A DNA stretch of 64,000 nt. Origin: Ruminococcaceae bacterium OttesenSCG-928-A16 (lineage in GTDB: Bacteria > Bacillota > Clostridia > Oscillospirales > Ruminococcaceae). Positions within the stretch are counted from its first letter, which is position 1. Each line of letters opens with the position of its first letter. This document shows, one piece after another, positions 6,304 through 14,293 of the stretch. The DNA is taken from positions 43,591-107,590 of the forward strand of contig JAJDJP010000004.1 in assembly GCA_030267215.1 (NCBI GenBank), given 5' to 3'. The notes beneath the pieces are model-generated. The model was given only the letters and a program-made list of their open reading frames with translations. It did not search any database and had not been told where the DNA came from. The position numbers and the translations under genes are program-made.

Positions 6304-6328
6304 AAAAAAGCCCCCAGCAAAGCGGGGC
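6304..6328 (-). terminator. Reverse-facing terminator upstream of the lipoprotein promoter
   Basis: GCCCC (6310-6314) pairs with GGGGC (6324-6328). On the minus strand the stem is followed by TTTTTT. It lies upstream of the lipoprotein promoter, so it would stop antisense transcription coming from the right and insulate the moron. Confidence 0.55.
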
Positions 6329-6345
6329 GGGAAGGAAGAAAAAGA

Positions 6346-6543
6346 ATGGCACTTAAATATGATACCCGGCAATACCCGCCAACCTTGACACCGGACGAGG
6401 CCGCAGAACTTATGCGTATAAAGCCGACCCAAGTGAGGCAGTTGCTGCGCACCGGCAAATTAAAAGGCAAAAAACCCGGCGGAATTTGGTATATACCTAA
6501 AACCGAGGTGCTAGCCTACATAGGGCTAAGCGAACCCGCATAA
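6346..6543 (+). CDS. Excisionase-family helix-turn-helix protein
   Basis: 65 residues: LTPDEAAELMRIKPTQVRQLLRTGKLKGKKPGGIWYIPKTEVLAYI, the pattern of HTH_17/Xis DNA-binding proteins. Start ATG 6346 follows GGAAGGAAG. With the frameshifted homologue at 5460-5632 it makes two such genes; this intact one could be the functional directionality factor or an early regulator. Confidence 0.7.
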   Translation: MALKYDTRQYPPTLTPDEAAELMRIKPTQVRQLLRTGKLKGKKPGGIWYIPKTEVLAYIGLSEPA

Positions 6544-6567
6544 ATAAAGAGATTAGGAAGGCATATT

Positions 6568-6861
6568 ATGACAAACAACAACCGTACCCCACCCGACCCA
6601 ATAGAAAGCCCACTAATAGGCATATTGTCCATTGGCCTACTTATGATGTGTATTTTTGGTTTGCCAATATCCATGGCAGCGGGCGGTGCAACTGGGTTAA
6701 TTATTACCGGCAGCATTACCTTGGTTTTAACCGTAGCATGGCTAGCGCAGCACACTAACATACTGGTTTTACTTGCTATGCTGCTGCACAAGTTAGACAA
6801 AAATAAAAAGCCCGCTGGTGCTGGAACACCAACGAGCAAACGGAACAAAGACCGCCTATAG
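6568..6861 (+). CDS. Small membrane protein, unknown function
   Basis: 97 residues with two hydrophobic segments (about 15-45 and 48-75) and a Lys-rich C terminus. No family recognised. It lies in the early operon after the HTH gene, with GATTAGGAAGG upstream. Confidence 0.55.
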   Translation: MTNNNRTPPDPIESPLIGILSIGLLMMCIFGLPISMAAGGATGLIITGSITLVLTVAWLAQHTNILVLLAMLLHKLDKNKKPAGAGTPTSKRNKDRL

Positions 6862-6897
6862 GTCTTTATTATATCACAATAATAAGGAGATACGCAA

Positions 6898-7617
6898 ATG
6901 GAAATCAAAAACGGAAAACTTGTGGGCGTAAAGCCCGGAGATAAAATAGAGGGCTACCTCGACCTTAGGGGCACAGCCATTGCCAGCCTACCCGACAACC
7001 TAACCGTAGGCGGCTACCTCGACCTTAGGGGCACAGCCATTGCCAGCCTACCCGACAACCTAACCGTAGGCGGCTACCTCTACCTTGAGGGCACAGCCAT
7101 TGCCAGCCTACCCGACAACCTAACCGTGGGCGGCGGCCTCTACCTTAGGGGCACAGCCATTACCAGCCGAAAATGCAATAAGTTGGTTGATGGGCAATAC
7201 AAGCCTAACCATTATTTTTACGCAGATGGAATTTTAACCCACGTAAAAGGTAAAAAAACAATTGGCAAATACACCTTTTATACTGGCAAGATAAAAAACA
7301 AAAACGTTATAACAGATGGTGAAATTTACGCCCATTGCAAAACATTTAAAGATGGCGTTAAGGCAATTGAGTGGAAATTAGCAGAAAACAGAGGGCAAGA
7401 ACAATATAGCGGCATAGACCAAAACAAGCAAATACCATTAGGCGAGGCTTGTGCTATGTACCATGTTATCAGTGGCGCTTGCCAGCCCGGAATCGAACAA
7501 TTTTTACAAGAAATGGAAAACCCAAAAGACAGTTACAGTGTAAACGAGATACTTGAATTAACCGCTAATGCTTATGGCGGCACAGCATTTGCAGAATTTT
7601 TTAATAAGGAGATGTAA
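6898..7617 (+). CDS. Leucine-rich-repeat-like phage protein with tandem 20-residue repeats
   Basis: Residues about 19-95 hold almost identical 20-residue units (core LDLRGTAIASLPDNLTVGG), a solenoid-forming pattern. The rest (about 96-239) is a mixed domain (KGKKTIGKYTFYTGKIKNK) ending in EILELTANAYGG. The repeats are also nearly identical in DNA, so copy number may vary. Solenoids often bind proteins; the partner is unknown. Start ATG 6898 follows AAGGAG. Confidence 0.65.
   Translation: MEIKNGKLVGVKPGDKIEGYLDLRGTAIASLPDNLTVGGYLDLRGTAIASLPDNLTVGGYLYLEGTAIASLPDNLTVGGGLYLRGTAITSRKCNKLVDGQYKPNHYFYADGILTHVKGKKTIGKYTFYTGKIKNKNVITDGEIYAHCKTFKDGVKAIEWKLAENRGQEQYSGIDQNKQIPLGEACAMYHVISGACQPGIEQFLQEMENPKDSYSVNEILELTANAYGGTAFAEFFNKEM
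6952..7170 (+). repeat. 60-bp tandem repeats inside the LRR-like gene
   Basis: Units 6952-7011, 7012-7071 and 7072-7131 differ at only a few bases; a fourth is partial (7132 to about 7170). The unit length is a multiple of three, so gain or loss keeps the frame. Confidence 0.9.
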
Positions 7618-7619
7618 AA

Positions 7620-8150
7620 ATGCTAGATAAAAACACTGCCCAAGTTGGGGATTATGCGATTTATAACAATTCGCGTGGGTACAATAATTTTCCCGCCGGC
7701 ACGAAGGTGAAAATTAAGTATAACGACATGGGATGCACACCTTTCCACGTAGAAGCAGATGGCGAAATGAACTGGGTTGACGAAGACGAACTTGACCCGC
7801 TGCCCGTAACCAACCCCATGCCAGAACTAAAAACAGGTATGGTGATTCAGTTTGCGAACGGCAGCTATTCGCAGGTGTTTATGGACACTTTGAAAGGGAA
7901 CATCTTTTCGGGAGATGAATGTGGGTTCTTGTGTAGCTTTAACGCCGATGGGAAACATTTCATAAACCCTCTGGGAAACATTGTGAAAATATTCAAACCT
8001 GTCCACAATCAAGGCTACCGACAAGGGTTGCAAGACATGGAGAAAACCCTAATTTGGGAACACGAAGAGCCTACCCCAGCCAAAGAAATGACCGAAGCCG
8101 AAATTAGCGCAGCGCTGGGCTACAAGGTTAAGGTGGTTGCAGATGAATAA
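7620..8150 (+). CDS. Hypothetical early phage protein
   Basis: 176 residues. The N-terminal part (VGDYAIYNNSRGYNNFPAGTKVKIKY) looks like a small beta-barrel fold, followed by a GMVIQFANGSYSQVF segment and an acidic C terminus. No family assigned. It starts 2 nt after the previous gene and overlaps the next, so it is operonic. Confidence 0.55.
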   Translation: MLDKNTAQVGDYAIYNNSRGYNNFPAGTKVKIKYNDMGCTPFHVEADGEMNWVDEDELDPLPVTNPMPELKTGMVIQFANGSYSQVFMDTLKGNIFSGDECGFLCSFNADGKHFINPLGNIVKIFKPVHNQGYRQGLQDMEKTLIWEHEEPTPAKEMTEAEISAALGYKVKVVADE

Positions 8151-8385
8151 CACATGCACCCGCAAACGCCCGTTGCGCAAGACTAGCAAACCCAAATACA
8201 AAGAGGGTAACCGAAAGAAAAGCAAAACCCTGCACTTGCGCATGACGCCGGAGGACTACGACCAGTTTATGGCTGATTTAGACACGCTTAGCTACGCTGG
8301 CCCGCAAGACTGGTTTGATACCTGTGTAGAAACGGCACACCGCGAGGCGGAGTATATAAGGTGGTGCGAAAATGCGCAAACATAG
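8143..8385 (+). CDS. Small basic hypothetical protein
   Basis: 80 residues: a very Lys/Arg-rich N terminus (CTRKRPLRKTSKPKYKEGNRKK) precedes LHLRMTPEDYDQFMADLD, reminiscent of ribbon-helix-helix or mobilisation-type N termini. ATG 8143 is preferred because AAGGTGG lies 6 nt upstream. It overlaps the YqaJ gene by 14 bp. Confidence 0.5.
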   Translation: MNNTCTRKRPLRKTSKPKYKEGNRKKSKTLHLRMTPEDYDQFMADLDTLSYAGPQDWFDTCVETAHREAEYIRWCENAQT

Positions 8386-9082
8386 CGGCGGCGTGGAATT
8401 CACAGCCTACCAAGAATGGCTGGAAGCCCGTAAAAAAGGCATTGGGGCCAGCGATGCCGCTTGCGTGCTAGGGCTTAACCCGTGGAAAAGCAACACAAAA
8501 CTATGGGAAGAAAAAACAGGCCGCCTAACCCCCGAAGATATAGGACACAAGCCTGCTGTTAAATACGGCAAAGAATCCGAAGCCCACCTGCGCAACCTAT
8601 TTGCTTTAGATTTCCCGCAATATCGTGTTTCACACGATGAATTTGGCATGATTGCCAATATCCCGAAATGCCCGTGGTTATTTGCCACCCTTGACGGAGA
8701 ACTGGAGTTGGTAAGCCCCAGCGAACCCACTACTAGCAACCAGCGTCTTGGGGTTTTAGAGATAAAAACCACCGAAATTATGCGGCAAGACCAGTGGGAG
8801 CAATGGAATGGTAGAGTGCCAGACCACTATTATTGCCAAATCCTGCACCAGCTACTTGCCACCGGTTACGGTTTCGCCATTTTAAAGGCGCAAATAAAAT
8901 ACCGAGACTATATAGATGACGACCCGGAAACATCTATGCGTATAACCACACGGCATTACCGTTTTGACGCAAACAATGAAACAGTAAGCGCTGATATGCA
9001 GCACTTACTAAAAAAAGAAATAGAGTTTTGGGGCTGCGTGCAAAGCGACCGCATGCCGCCACAAATACTCCCACAAATATAG
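8372..9082 (+). CDS. YqaJ-family viral recombinase/exonuclease
   Basis: A lambda-Exo-type nuclease that degrades 5' ends to feed the annealing protein RecT. Motifs seen: GIGASDAACVLGLNPWKS (N-terminal YqaJ signature), KESEAHLRNLF, and the catalytic acidic/Lys set FATLDGEL and LEIKTTE (about residues 110-135), then YYCQILHQLLATG. 236 residues, normal for the family. It precedes DUF1351 and recT in the usual Gram-positive phage recombination cassette. Confidence 0.85.
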   Translation: MRKHSGGVEFTAYQEWLEARKKGIGASDAACVLGLNPWKSNTKLWEEKTGRLTPEDIGHKPAVKYGKESEAHLRNLFALDFPQYRVSHDEFGMIANIPKCPWLFATLDGELELVSPSEPTTSNQRLGVLEIKTTEIMRQDQWEQWNGRVPDHYYCQILHQLLATGYGFAILKAQIKYRDYIDDDPETSMRITTRHYRFDANNETVSADMQHLLKKEIEFWGCVQSDRMPPQILPQI

Positions 9083-9091
9083 GAGGCCGCC

Positions 9092-9952
9092 ATGGCTGTT
9101 ATGGAATTAGTTGTAAAAACAGACCTTGAAAAAGAGGTTATCCGGTCAATTGATTGGAACTTCAAGGAACTTGAAAAGCAAGTTTCTGCTGGGCTTGAAA
9201 AGTACAAAGGGCGGGTGGTGACCCCGGAAACCATAAAGGACGATAAGAAGGATGTTGCCGCCTTGCGTAAGCTGCGCACAGCGATTGAGGATAAGCGTAA
9301 AGAGGTAAAATCCGCCTGCCTACGCCCCTATGACGACTTTGAAGCGAAGGAAAAACCAATTATTGCCCTTATAGACGAATGCATTGATAACATTTCAGAG
9401 CAAACAAAGGCTTTTGAAGCTGCCGAAAAAGAAGAAAAACGAACCGCCATAGAGGAATTTTACAAACAAAACATTAAATCTCTTTACGGCCTTGTTCCGT
9501 TTGAAACCCTTTTCGAAGAGCGCTGGCTGAACAAAAGCGTTTTGATTACCACTGCCACCGGTGAATTGTACAGCAAAATAGAAAAAGCGAACGGCGAAAT
9601 TCTTACCATTCGTGGCATGAAGTTGGCACCCGAATGCGAAACCAGAATGCTTGACACTTACGTGCGCACATTAAGTATCGGCGCTGCACTGGAAGAAAAG
9701 GCGCGGTTCGAGGAACAACAAGCAAAGCTGGAGGAACTTAAAAAAAACCAGCAAGCCGCGATTAAAGCCGAGCCAGAAGCGCAGCCTGTGCATGTACAAG
9801 AAGAACTTGTAAAAGAACAAGAAACCGAGCAACCCCGCGACTTGTGGCTAAAAATAAGAGGAACCACAAAGGCTTGCAGGCAAGAAATAAACGCAATCAT
9901 TAAAAAATATGGCTTGGAGTATGAAGGAGGGCTTATAAATGGCGACAGCTAA
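9092..9952 (+). CDS. DUF1351 family phage protein
   Basis: 286 residues, strongly helical and charged, with long coiled-coil segments (about 80-115 and 195-225). Members of DUF1351 lie between the exonuclease and recT in phages of Bacillota, as here. The C-terminal part (LWLKIRGTTKACRQEINAIIKKYGLEY) is the small conserved domain that often ends these proteins. It is likely an accessory recombination or replication factor; the mechanism is unknown. Confidence 0.7.
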   Translation: MAVMELVVKTDLEKEVIRSIDWNFKELEKQVSAGLEKYKGRVVTPETIKDDKKDVAALRKLRTAIEDKRKEVKSACLRPYDDFEAKEKPIIALIDECIDNISEQTKAFEAAEKEEKRTAIEEFYKQNIKSLYGLVPFETLFEERWLNKSVLITTATGELYSKIEKANGEILTIRGMKLAPECETRMLDTYVRTLSIGAALEEKARFEEQQAKLEELKKNQQAAIKAEPEAQPVHVQEELVKEQETEQPRDLWLKIRGTTKACRQEINAIIKKYGLEYEGGLINGDS

Positions 9953-10784
9953 TAGCTTGCAAAAAAAGCAACCAAAATTTAGTGTAGCAATTACTGGCGA
10001 AGGCTACAAAAACCTAATAAACAATACCCTTGGAGACCCAAACCGGGCGGCAAGGTTTACGGCGGCAATTACCAGCGCCGTATCCACCAACCCGGCGTTG
10101 CAAGAATGTGATGCGGGCACTATTCTATCCGCCGGCCTGTTGGGCGAAAGTCTTAATCTTTCCCCCTCTCCGCAGCTTGGGCAATACTACCTTGTGCCGT
10201 TTAACGACAACAAAAATGGCCGAAAGGTGGCGCAGTTTCAGCTTGGGTATAAAGGGTATTTGCAGCTCGCTATGCGTTCCGGCCAGTACAAAATAATCAA
10301 CGTAACCCCGGTAAAAGAAGGCGAGTTAGTAAAGTGTGACCCGTTAAATGAGGTTTACGAGTTTAACGTAATAGAGAACGATGACGCGCGCGAAAAAGCC
10401 GAAACCATTGGCTATTATGCCGTGTTTGAGTATTTAAACGGATTTAGAAAAGCCTTGTACTGGAGCAAAAGCAAAATGCAGGCGCATGCAAAAAAGTTTT
10501 CCAAAGGCTACGCCGCCGGCAAAGGGTATACGTTTTGGGAAAAAGACTTTGACAGCATGGCAATGAAAACCATGTTGCGACAGTTAATTAGCAAATGGGG
10601 CATTATGAGCATTGAAATGCAAGAAGCCCTAGACGGCGATATGGCTGTTATTAACACAGATAAAAGCAAAGAGTACGTGGACAATTCCATGGGCGCAGAT
10701 TATTCCGAGCTGCCGCCGGATGAATTGCCGATTGAAGCAGATGAGCCGCTTCCGTTTGATGAGCCGGGCGTACTTGACGATTAA
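9939..10784 (+). CDS. recT: RecT family single-strand annealing protein
   Basis: Anneals complementary strands made by the YqaJ exonuclease. Recognisable blocks: FTAAITSAVSTNPALQECDAGTILSAGLLGESLNLSPSPQLGQYYLVPF, FQLGYKGYLQLAMRSGQY and KDFDSMAMKTMLRQLISKWG. 281 residues with an acidic, Pro-rich C-terminal tail, common in this family as a possible SSB-like interaction tail. It overlaps DUF1351 by 14 bp. Confidence 0.93.
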   Translation: MATANSLQKKQPKFSVAITGEGYKNLINNTLGDPNRAARFTAAITSAVSTNPALQECDAGTILSAGLLGESLNLSPSPQLGQYYLVPFNDNKNGRKVAQFQLGYKGYLQLAMRSGQYKIINVTPVKEGELVKCDPLNEVYEFNVIENDDAREKAETIGYYAVFEYLNGFRKALYWSKSKMQAHAKKFSKGYAAGKGYTFWEKDFDSMAMKTMLRQLISKWGIMSIEMQEALDGDMAVINTDKSKEYVDNSMGADYSELPPDELPIEADEPLPFDEPGVLDD

Positions 10785-10799
10785 GAGAGGTGAAAAGAT

Positions 10800-11546
10800 A
10801 TGGGGATAGAGGCGGAAGGAATTGTGCAGAAAATCGCAAAAGATGAAGGCTTTACCGTCTTTATTCCCTTTTCAGAAACCTACCTGCTTGACCAGTGGGG
10901 CGTAGATACTGTGCAGGTCATTATAAATGATGGTCGAGAGATATCAAATAGCCAGCGCCGTAAAATATTTGCACTTATTAGCGATATTACGGATTGGGTA
11001 AAAGCCCCCGGAAACAACAAACGAACCCGAGCGGAAAAAGAAACCCTGCACGAAATGGGCTTGCTGTATATGATTGAATGCTTGCCGTACACGAATTACA
11101 GCGACCGTGACGCAATACGCAAGCAGCTAACAATGCATTATTGCCAGCTGGTTGATATAGCGCCTTTTAGCCTATCTAATATTGACGTAGCGACCGCCAC
11201 CGACTTTATAGACTGGCTTGTGGAAATGTGCGTTGTGCACGGCATACCCTGCCTTGATACGCTGCTTAACCGTTGTGAGGACGCAGGCCGGTATGTTTAT
11301 GCTTGCGTTGCACACAGGCGGTGCGCAATATGCGGCAAAAAGGCCGATATACACGAAGTAGAAACCGTAGGCATGGGTAATAATAGGCGAACTATACACC
11401 ACCTAGGTCAGCTTGTAGAGCCCTTGTGCCGAGAACACCACGCAGAGGTAGGAAACATTGGGCAAGCTGAATTTGACGCCAAATACCACCTCGTTGGCAT
11501 TCGGCTCGATGAAAATTTATGTGATATTTTGAAATGGAAAAAGTAA
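10800..11546 (+). CDS. Putative HNHc nuclease (HNHc_6 type)
   Basis: 248 residues. The C-terminal third has CAICGKKADIHEVE...LCREHHAEVGNIGQAEFDAKYH, a Cys-pair-stabilised HNH fold. The N-terminal part is the helical region typical of these recombination-associated phage nucleases. Its position after recT and before the initiator fits a recombination/resolution role. ATG 10800 follows AGAGAGGTG. Confidence 0.8.
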   Translation: MGIEAEGIVQKIAKDEGFTVFIPFSETYLLDQWGVDTVQVIINDGREISNSQRRKIFALISDITDWVKAPGNNKRTRAEKETLHEMGLLYMIECLPYTNYSDRDAIRKQLTMHYCQLVDIAPFSLSNIDVATATDFIDWLVEMCVVHGIPCLDTLLNRCEDAGRYVYACVAHRRCAICGKKADIHEVETVGMGNNRRTIHHLGQLVEPLCREHHAEVGNIGQAEFDAKYHLVGIRLDENLCDILKWKK

Positions 11547-11558
11547 GGCGGTGGACAA

Positions 11559-12293
11559 TTGCTTACCGATGGACACATACAACTTCACCGCTCCATACTT
11601 TTATGGGAGTGGTATTCAGACCGAAACACACGAGACCTGTTTATACACCTCCTTCTTACCGCTAACTGGTATGACGAAAAGTGGCAAGGGGAAACAATTA
11701 AAAGAGGTCAAAGGGTGGTTGGCCGGGATAAATTAGCCAAAGAAATAGGTTTGACAGTGCAGCAGCTACGCACATCACTCAACAGGCTAAAATCAACCAG
11801 CGAAATAACCATCAAAACAACCACGAAATACAGCGTTATAACAATAAATAACTATGACACATACCAAGCTGATAACCAGCGAACTAACCAACAACTAACC
11901 AACAATCAACCAACAACTAACCAACAACTAACCACAAATGAAGAAAGCAATAAAGCAATAAATATACCTACTGCTGCTAACGCACGCGAAGCCCAATTGC
12001 AGAGATTGTGCCTTTATTTCGAGGCAAACAACTTTGGGTTAATGGCGCACAGCATTATGGCAGATATGGCAGACTACCTAGACCGTGGAGTTAGCGTTGA
12101 ACTAATAGAGCGCTGTATGAAGGAAGCGACCGACAGCCAAAAGGCAACATGGAAGTATGTCAAAAGCATACTGCATCGCTGCCAAGTGCAAAAAGTGGAA
12201 ACTGTGCAGCAGTTCAATGCGCAGAAGCTACAGCAAAAACAAACTAAGGCTACTGGCAGCGCCGGCAATCCATTTTTGAGGGATGATATATGA
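11559..12293 (+). CDS. DnaD-like phage replication initiator
   Basis: 244 residues: an N-terminal winged-helix region (IQLHRSILLWEWYSDRNTRDLFIHLLLTANW... RGQRVVGRDKLAKEIGLTVQQLRTSLNRLK), a low-complexity Asn/Gln/Thr linker (about 107-130) encoded by iteron-like repeats, and a C-terminal DnaD-type helical domain (IMADMADYLDRGVSVELIERCMKEA). It likely binds the origin inside its own gene and recruits the loader encoded next. TTG 11559 is the only suitable start after AAGGCGGTGG. It overlaps the loader gene by 4 bp. Confidence 0.82.
   Translation: MLTDGHIQLHRSILLWEWYSDRNTRDLFIHLLLTANWYDEKWQGETIKRGQRVVGRDKLAKEIGLTVQQLRTSLNRLKSTSEITIKTTTKYSVITINNYDTYQADNQRTNQQLTNNQPTTNQQLTTNEESNKAINIPTAANAREAQLQRLCLYFEANNFGLMAHSIMADMADYLDRGVSVELIERCMKEATDSQKATWKYVKSILHRCQVQKVETVQQFNAQKLQQKQTKATGSAGNPFLRDDI
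11882..11935 (+). repeat. 11-bp iterons, candidate phage origin
   Basis: Consecutive units AACTAACCAAC at 11882-11892 and 11893-11903, AATCAACCAAC at 11904-11914, AACTAACCAAC at 11915-11925, and a partial unit to 11934. They are followed by an AT-rich stretch (to about 11970). The period is 11, not a multiple of three, so the DNA periodicity (one helical turn), not the peptide, seems to be what is kept. Confidence 0.65.
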
Positions 12294-12607
12294 CCAGAGA
12301 CGAAACCAAACAACTGCTGGCGCTTATCACTGCCGCATACCCATACTACTACGCAAAAAAGACGGCCGAAGAATTGACGCTTGCCGTTGATGTGTGGGCG
12401 GTGGCACTAGCTGATTACCCAGCTAGCTACATATCGGTGGGGTTAACTCCATTACTGCAAACCAGCGAGTACCCGCCAACCATAGCCGCTGTGATAAACA
12501 GCGCACAAGAAGAAAAGCAAAAAGCATATAACATGCTTGTGCCAAACTCGGAGCGCAGAATTGCCGAGTATGAAAGCAAAATTAAATCAGTGAGGTTGCT
12601 GGAATGA
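12290..12607 (+). CDS. Replicative helicase loader/inhibitor (G39P-like)
   Basis: 105 residues. Residues about 1-90 match the small helical loader type of SPP1 G39P: LALITAAYPYYYAKKTAEELTLAVDVWAVALADYPASYISVGL. It would deliver the host helicase to the phage origin. Start ATG 12290 overlaps the initiator stop; its own end overlaps rusA, so the three are translationally coupled. Confidence 0.75.
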   Translation: MTRDETKQLLALITAAYPYYYAKKTAEELTLAVDVWAVALADYPASYISVGLTPLLQTSEYPPTIAAVINSAQEEKQKAYNMLVPNSERRIAEYESKIKSVRLLE

Positions 12608-12987
12608 TTAAATTTACCATACCAATTGCCCCAGCAACCAAGAAAAACAGCCAGCGTATTGTAATGGCTGGGGCCTATCCAAAGCTGCTGCCAAGCAAAG
12701 CCTTTGTTGAGTATCAAACCAAAGCAGGCTGGTTAATACCTTGTAAAAATATTGGCATTAGCCAACCTGTAAACATCAAAGCCACCTACTATGTAAAAAC
12801 CAAGCGCAAAGTGGACATTACTAACCTACATAGCGCCCTGCACGATGTTTTGGTGCATTACGGGGTGCTTGCAGACGATAGCAGCATAAACCCATGCATA
12901 GTAGCTAGCACGGACGGTAGCCGGGTTTACGTGGATAGTAAAAACCCACGCACAGAAGTGGAGATAACAACAATAGAGGAGATTTGA
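12604..12987 (+). CDS. rusA: RusA-type Holliday junction resolvase
   Basis: 127 residues with KRKVDITNLHSALHDVLVHYGVLADDS, which carries the metal-binding Asp residues of RusA (one in VDITNL, two in LADDS). N-terminal FTIPIAPATKKNSQRI is the usual opening strand. It cleaves four-way junctions made during phage recombination and replication. It overlaps the loader gene by 4 bp. Confidence 0.9.
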   Translation: MIKFTIPIAPATKKNSQRIVMAGAYPKLLPSKAFVEYQTKAGWLIPCKNIGISQPVNIKATYYVKTKRKVDITNLHSALHDVLVHYGVLADDSSINPCIVASTDGSRVYVDSKNPRTEVEITTIEEI

Positions 12988-12989
12988 AA

Positions 12990-13376
12990 ATGAAAAAAAT
13001 AGTAACTTTAATTTTAACCGTAGCTATTGTAGGCGTTGCCCTTGTTGGCTGCAGGGAAGCAAGCAGAGTATCTTACAATGTTTCGCAACAAGCAGATAAC
13101 TTTAACGTAACACGCCGCCTGGTTGTGCTGAATGGACGCACAGATACCATTATTTACGAAATGGTTGGCCGTTTTTCGTTTGAACTAGAAGGCAGCCGCA
13201 TTATTTTAATTGTTGAATCCGAAAAGGGCGTTTACAAAAAAATATCTGTTGGCTTGCCGCAAGAAGCGTTTTGGTTTGTAGACGATATTAGCGGCGCAGA
13301 TGTTAACCAGTATCGTTATGAAGTTAATTTCCTGCCACAAATGATTGTTCCAATCGATTTTATCAGCGAAGATTAA
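12990..13376 (+). CDS. Phage beta-sandwich lipoprotein
   Basis: A signal peptide ending in a lipobox-like VALVGC (Cys about 21), then REASRVSYNVSQQADNFNVTRRLVVLNGRTD, a conserved block of small beta-sandwich lipoproteins found in many phages. 128 residues from ATG 12990 (GAGGAG upstream). It would be displayed on the cell surface during early lytic growth; blocking competing phages is plausible but not shown. Confidence 0.7.
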   Translation: MKKIVTLILTVAIVGVALVGCREASRVSYNVSQQADNFNVTRRLVVLNGRTDTIIYEMVGRFSFELEGSRIILIVESEKGVYKKISVGLPQEAFWFVDDISGADVNQYRYEVNFLPQMIVPIDFISED

Positions 13377-13408
13377 GCGCCAGCCTATTAGGCAGAAAGG
13401 TGAATAAA

Positions 13409-13723
13409 ATGCAAAAACCACACCGGCAAGTACGAACCTCCAAAGCGAAAACGAAAGCATTTAGCGGCCGCTGCCAAAAGTGCGGCAAGGAAATTTGCCT
13501 TTCGTGTGCATGTCAGTACACGGATGAGAGTAACGCAGCTATCAGCGCCAACTCGCCATGGTTGTGCGCAACCTGCTATAACGAGCAGCACGGCAAAGGC
13601 ATAGAGCCGATAGATAGGCTTAAATCTTCCATCATCAGCAAGGCGGTAGAGTATGGCGGCAAAATAGACCTAAACCATCCTGCCGTATTGGCTACATTGA
13701 TAGATTTAGCGATTGGCAATTAA
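13409..13723 (+). CDS. Zinc-ribbon-like small phage protein
   Basis: 104 residues with CQKCGKEICLSCAC near residues 24-37 and CATC near 55, likely a zinc-binding fold. The C-terminal half is helical (KSSIISKAVEYGGKIDLNHPAVLATLIDLAIGN). Starts ATG 13409, AAAGGTG upstream. No function assigned. Confidence 0.55.
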   Translation: MQKPHRQVRTSKAKTKAFSGRCQKCGKEICLSCACQYTDESNAAISANSPWLCATCYNEQHGKGIEPIDRLKSSIISKAVEYGGKIDLNHPAVLATLIDLAIGN

Positions 13724-13743
13724 AAAAGCCGCACTAAGGCGGC
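13722..13743 (-). terminator. Reverse-facing terminator
   Basis: GCCGC/GCGGC with a 6-nt loop. Read on the minus strand it is followed by TTTTTT. No minus-strand gene lies here, so it probably limits antisense transcription. Confidence 0.5.
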
Positions 13744-13756
13744 AAGGAGACTAAGT

Positions 13757-13930
13757 ATGGAACGAGAGAAAACCACAGAAGAACTTTATATTGAAGCGTA
13801 CAGAGATATGTTGGATAAAGCAATTGATTTAAACAGAAAGCTGTTAAATGAACTCGCTATTTACCGTGCGGCATGTCCGAAATGTATTACCGGGCCAGAT
13901 TGCCAAGATTTTAACCTCAAAAGACGCTAG
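13757..13930 (+). CDS. 57-residue hypothetical phage protein
   Basis: ATG 13757 after AAGGAG. An N-terminal amphipathic helix (TTEELYIEAYRDMLDKAIDLNRKLLNELAIYR) is followed by CPKCITGPDC, a possible zinc knuckle. No family recognised. Confidence 0.5.
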   Translation: MEREKTTEELYIEAYRDMLDKAIDLNRKLLNELAIYRAACPKCITGPDCQDFNLKRR

Positions 13931-14079
13931 AACCCTTATTTGCAGCGGAAGAGAGCAGGACCACATCCGGATTCTGCCGCAGTTGCAAGCGGCCACTTAA
14001 AAAGTCATTAGGTACCGGTTTAAACGTGCAAATAGAACCCTATTGCATAGCGGTTACAATTTCAATTTGGAGGGTAACA
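13931..14079 (+). ncRNA. Possible structured leader or RNA element
   Basis: A 149-nt gap in a tightly packed operon. TATTTGCA (13937-13944) is inverted as TGCAAATA (14027-14034), closing about 98 nt. Inside, GCGG...CCGC and CAG/CTG pairs and a GGTACC palindrome are possible. AACCCTTATTTGCA and AACCCTATTGCA also form near-direct repeats. No ORF was found. It may regulate the downstream small genes; unproven. Confidence 0.3.
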
Positions 14080-14250
14080 ATGCGTAAACTACAGCAGCCC
14101 ATGGATTGCCGTACGTCTTTTGCAAATGCGAGCGCTGACATCAAAAAAATGTCGCAAGCAATACAGCGATTTAATACAGATGTAACCGGCTATCGCCCCA
14201 AGATTATTTACCACAAGGCAAAAAGATGGGTGCATAGAAAAATAAAATAG
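14080..14250 (+). CDS. 56-residue basic hypothetical protein
   Basis: ATG 14080, GGAGGG upstream. Sequence features: QQPMDCRTSFANASADIKKMSQAIQRF then a very basic end (HKAKRWVHRKIK). Possibly nucleic-acid binding; no family. Confidence 0.45.
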   Translation: MRKLQQPMDCRTSFANASADIKKMSQAIQRFNTDVTGYRPKIIYHKAKRWVHRKIK

Positions 14251-14293
14251 ACCAATTTGTTGACGCCAACAAAACATAAAAAGGTGGAGCCAA

